A stretch of DNA of 11,925 nucleotides from Candidatus Micrarchaeota archaeon CG_4_10_14_0_2_um_filter_60_11 (GTDB lineage Archaea > Micrarchaeota > Micrarchaeia > Norongarragalinales > Norongarragalinaceae). Shown piece by piece: positions 11,752 to 11,925 of the stretch. Within the stretch, counting starts at the first letter, position 1. The number at the start of each line of letters is the position of its first letter. The notes below the pieces were generated by a model. It did not search any database. It worked only from the letters and a program-made list of their open reading frames with translations, and was not told the DNA's origin. Where the stretch lies: assembly GCA_002792915.1 (NCBI GenBank), contig PFPF01000011.1, positions 1-11,925 of the forward strand. Direction: 5' to 3'. The position numbers and the translations under genes are program-made.

Positions 11752-11925
11752 ATGTTCAAAGTACCGCGCATAGTCGCAATCCACAGGCACAGGGAGAAGA
11801 CCCTCCTCGACTTCGTCGACCCGGGGTACGCCAAGAAAACCGCTTATTACGTCGACCCCGAAGTCGCGAAGGAGGCGCAGAGCCTGTTCAACGACAAGGA
11901 CGTGCTCGTCCTGGTGCTTTGGGCG
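11752..11925 (+). CDS. Unrecognised protein, 3'-truncated by window end
   Basis: An open frame from ATG 11752 runs 58 codons to the window edge: MFKVPRIVAIHRHREKTLLD, then a segment rich in charged residues with FVDPGYAKKTAYYVDPE, then a hydrophobic strand DVLVLVLWA. Codon use with G/C third bases matches the neighbouring genes and a TATA-like box precedes it, so it is probably a real gene. The alternating strand and helix pattern suggests a soluble alpha/beta protein. I do not recognise the family. Confidence 0.55.
   Translation, partial: MFKVPRIVAIHRHREKTLLDFVDPGYAKKTAYYVDPEVAKEAQSLFNDKDVLVLVLWA

Noticed and set aside
1..11925. CRISPR array, transposase, toxin-antitoxin or phage genes
   Set aside because: No regularly spaced repeats and no such protein motifs were found on either strand.

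Overview
The window is archaeal chromosomal DNA. The evidence is a SecF-SecD pair without SecA-type features, an archaeal-type AspRS, a deoxyhypusine-synthase family enzyme, TATA-like boxes about 25 bases before predicted transcript starts, GGTGA ribosome-binding sites, and a tRNA-Leu gene interrupted in its T-loop by a 55-base intron with a textbook bulge-helix-bulge (BHB) splice motif. The DNA is GC-rich with AT-rich promoters. A DPANN-type lineage (Micrarchaeota or Diapherotrites-like) would fit, but that is inference; the sequence does not settle it.

Layout. 3-479 (+): zinc-dependent CMP/dCMP-type deaminase, perhaps cut by the window edge. 483-1361 (-): cation diffusion facilitator (CDF) with altered metal ligands. 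1463-1744 (+): small DUF4389-like membrane protein. 1741-2928 (-) and 3053-4081 (+): glycine C-acetyltransferase (kbl) and L-threonine 3-dehydrogenase (tdh), divergent from a shared promoter region; together they turn threonine into glycine plus acetyl-CoA. 4082-4240: a gap holding a second diverged copy of the last 11 codons of secD and a perfect 13-bp inverted repeat. 4241-7056 (-): secF then secD, translationally coupled, the accessory motor of protein export. 7089-7228 (+): intron-containing tRNA-Leu(CAG). 7273-8244 (-): deoxyhypusine synthase-like protein with its own promoter. 8360-11437 (-): a probable four-gene operon in the order two-TM potassium channel, aspS, flavodoxin-like protein, and an EF-Tu/SelB-like protein with a ruined P-loop. 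11617-11689 (-): tRNA-Pro(CGG). 11752 to the end (+): 5' part of an unrecognised gene. No gene-free stretch exceeds 300 bases; the longest (11438-11616) holds promoters and T-tracts.

How the parts work together. The gene set is housekeeping: threonine catabolism, protein export, translation (AspRS, two tRNAs, an EF-like factor, a DHS-family enzyme) and ion handling. The least ordinary features are the T-loop tRNA intron, the duplicated secD tail beside a palindrome related to one inside that intron, and several proteins whose key residues depart from the family norm (CDF, SecD, EF-like, AspRS). No mobile-element transposase, CRISPR array or defence system was seen.
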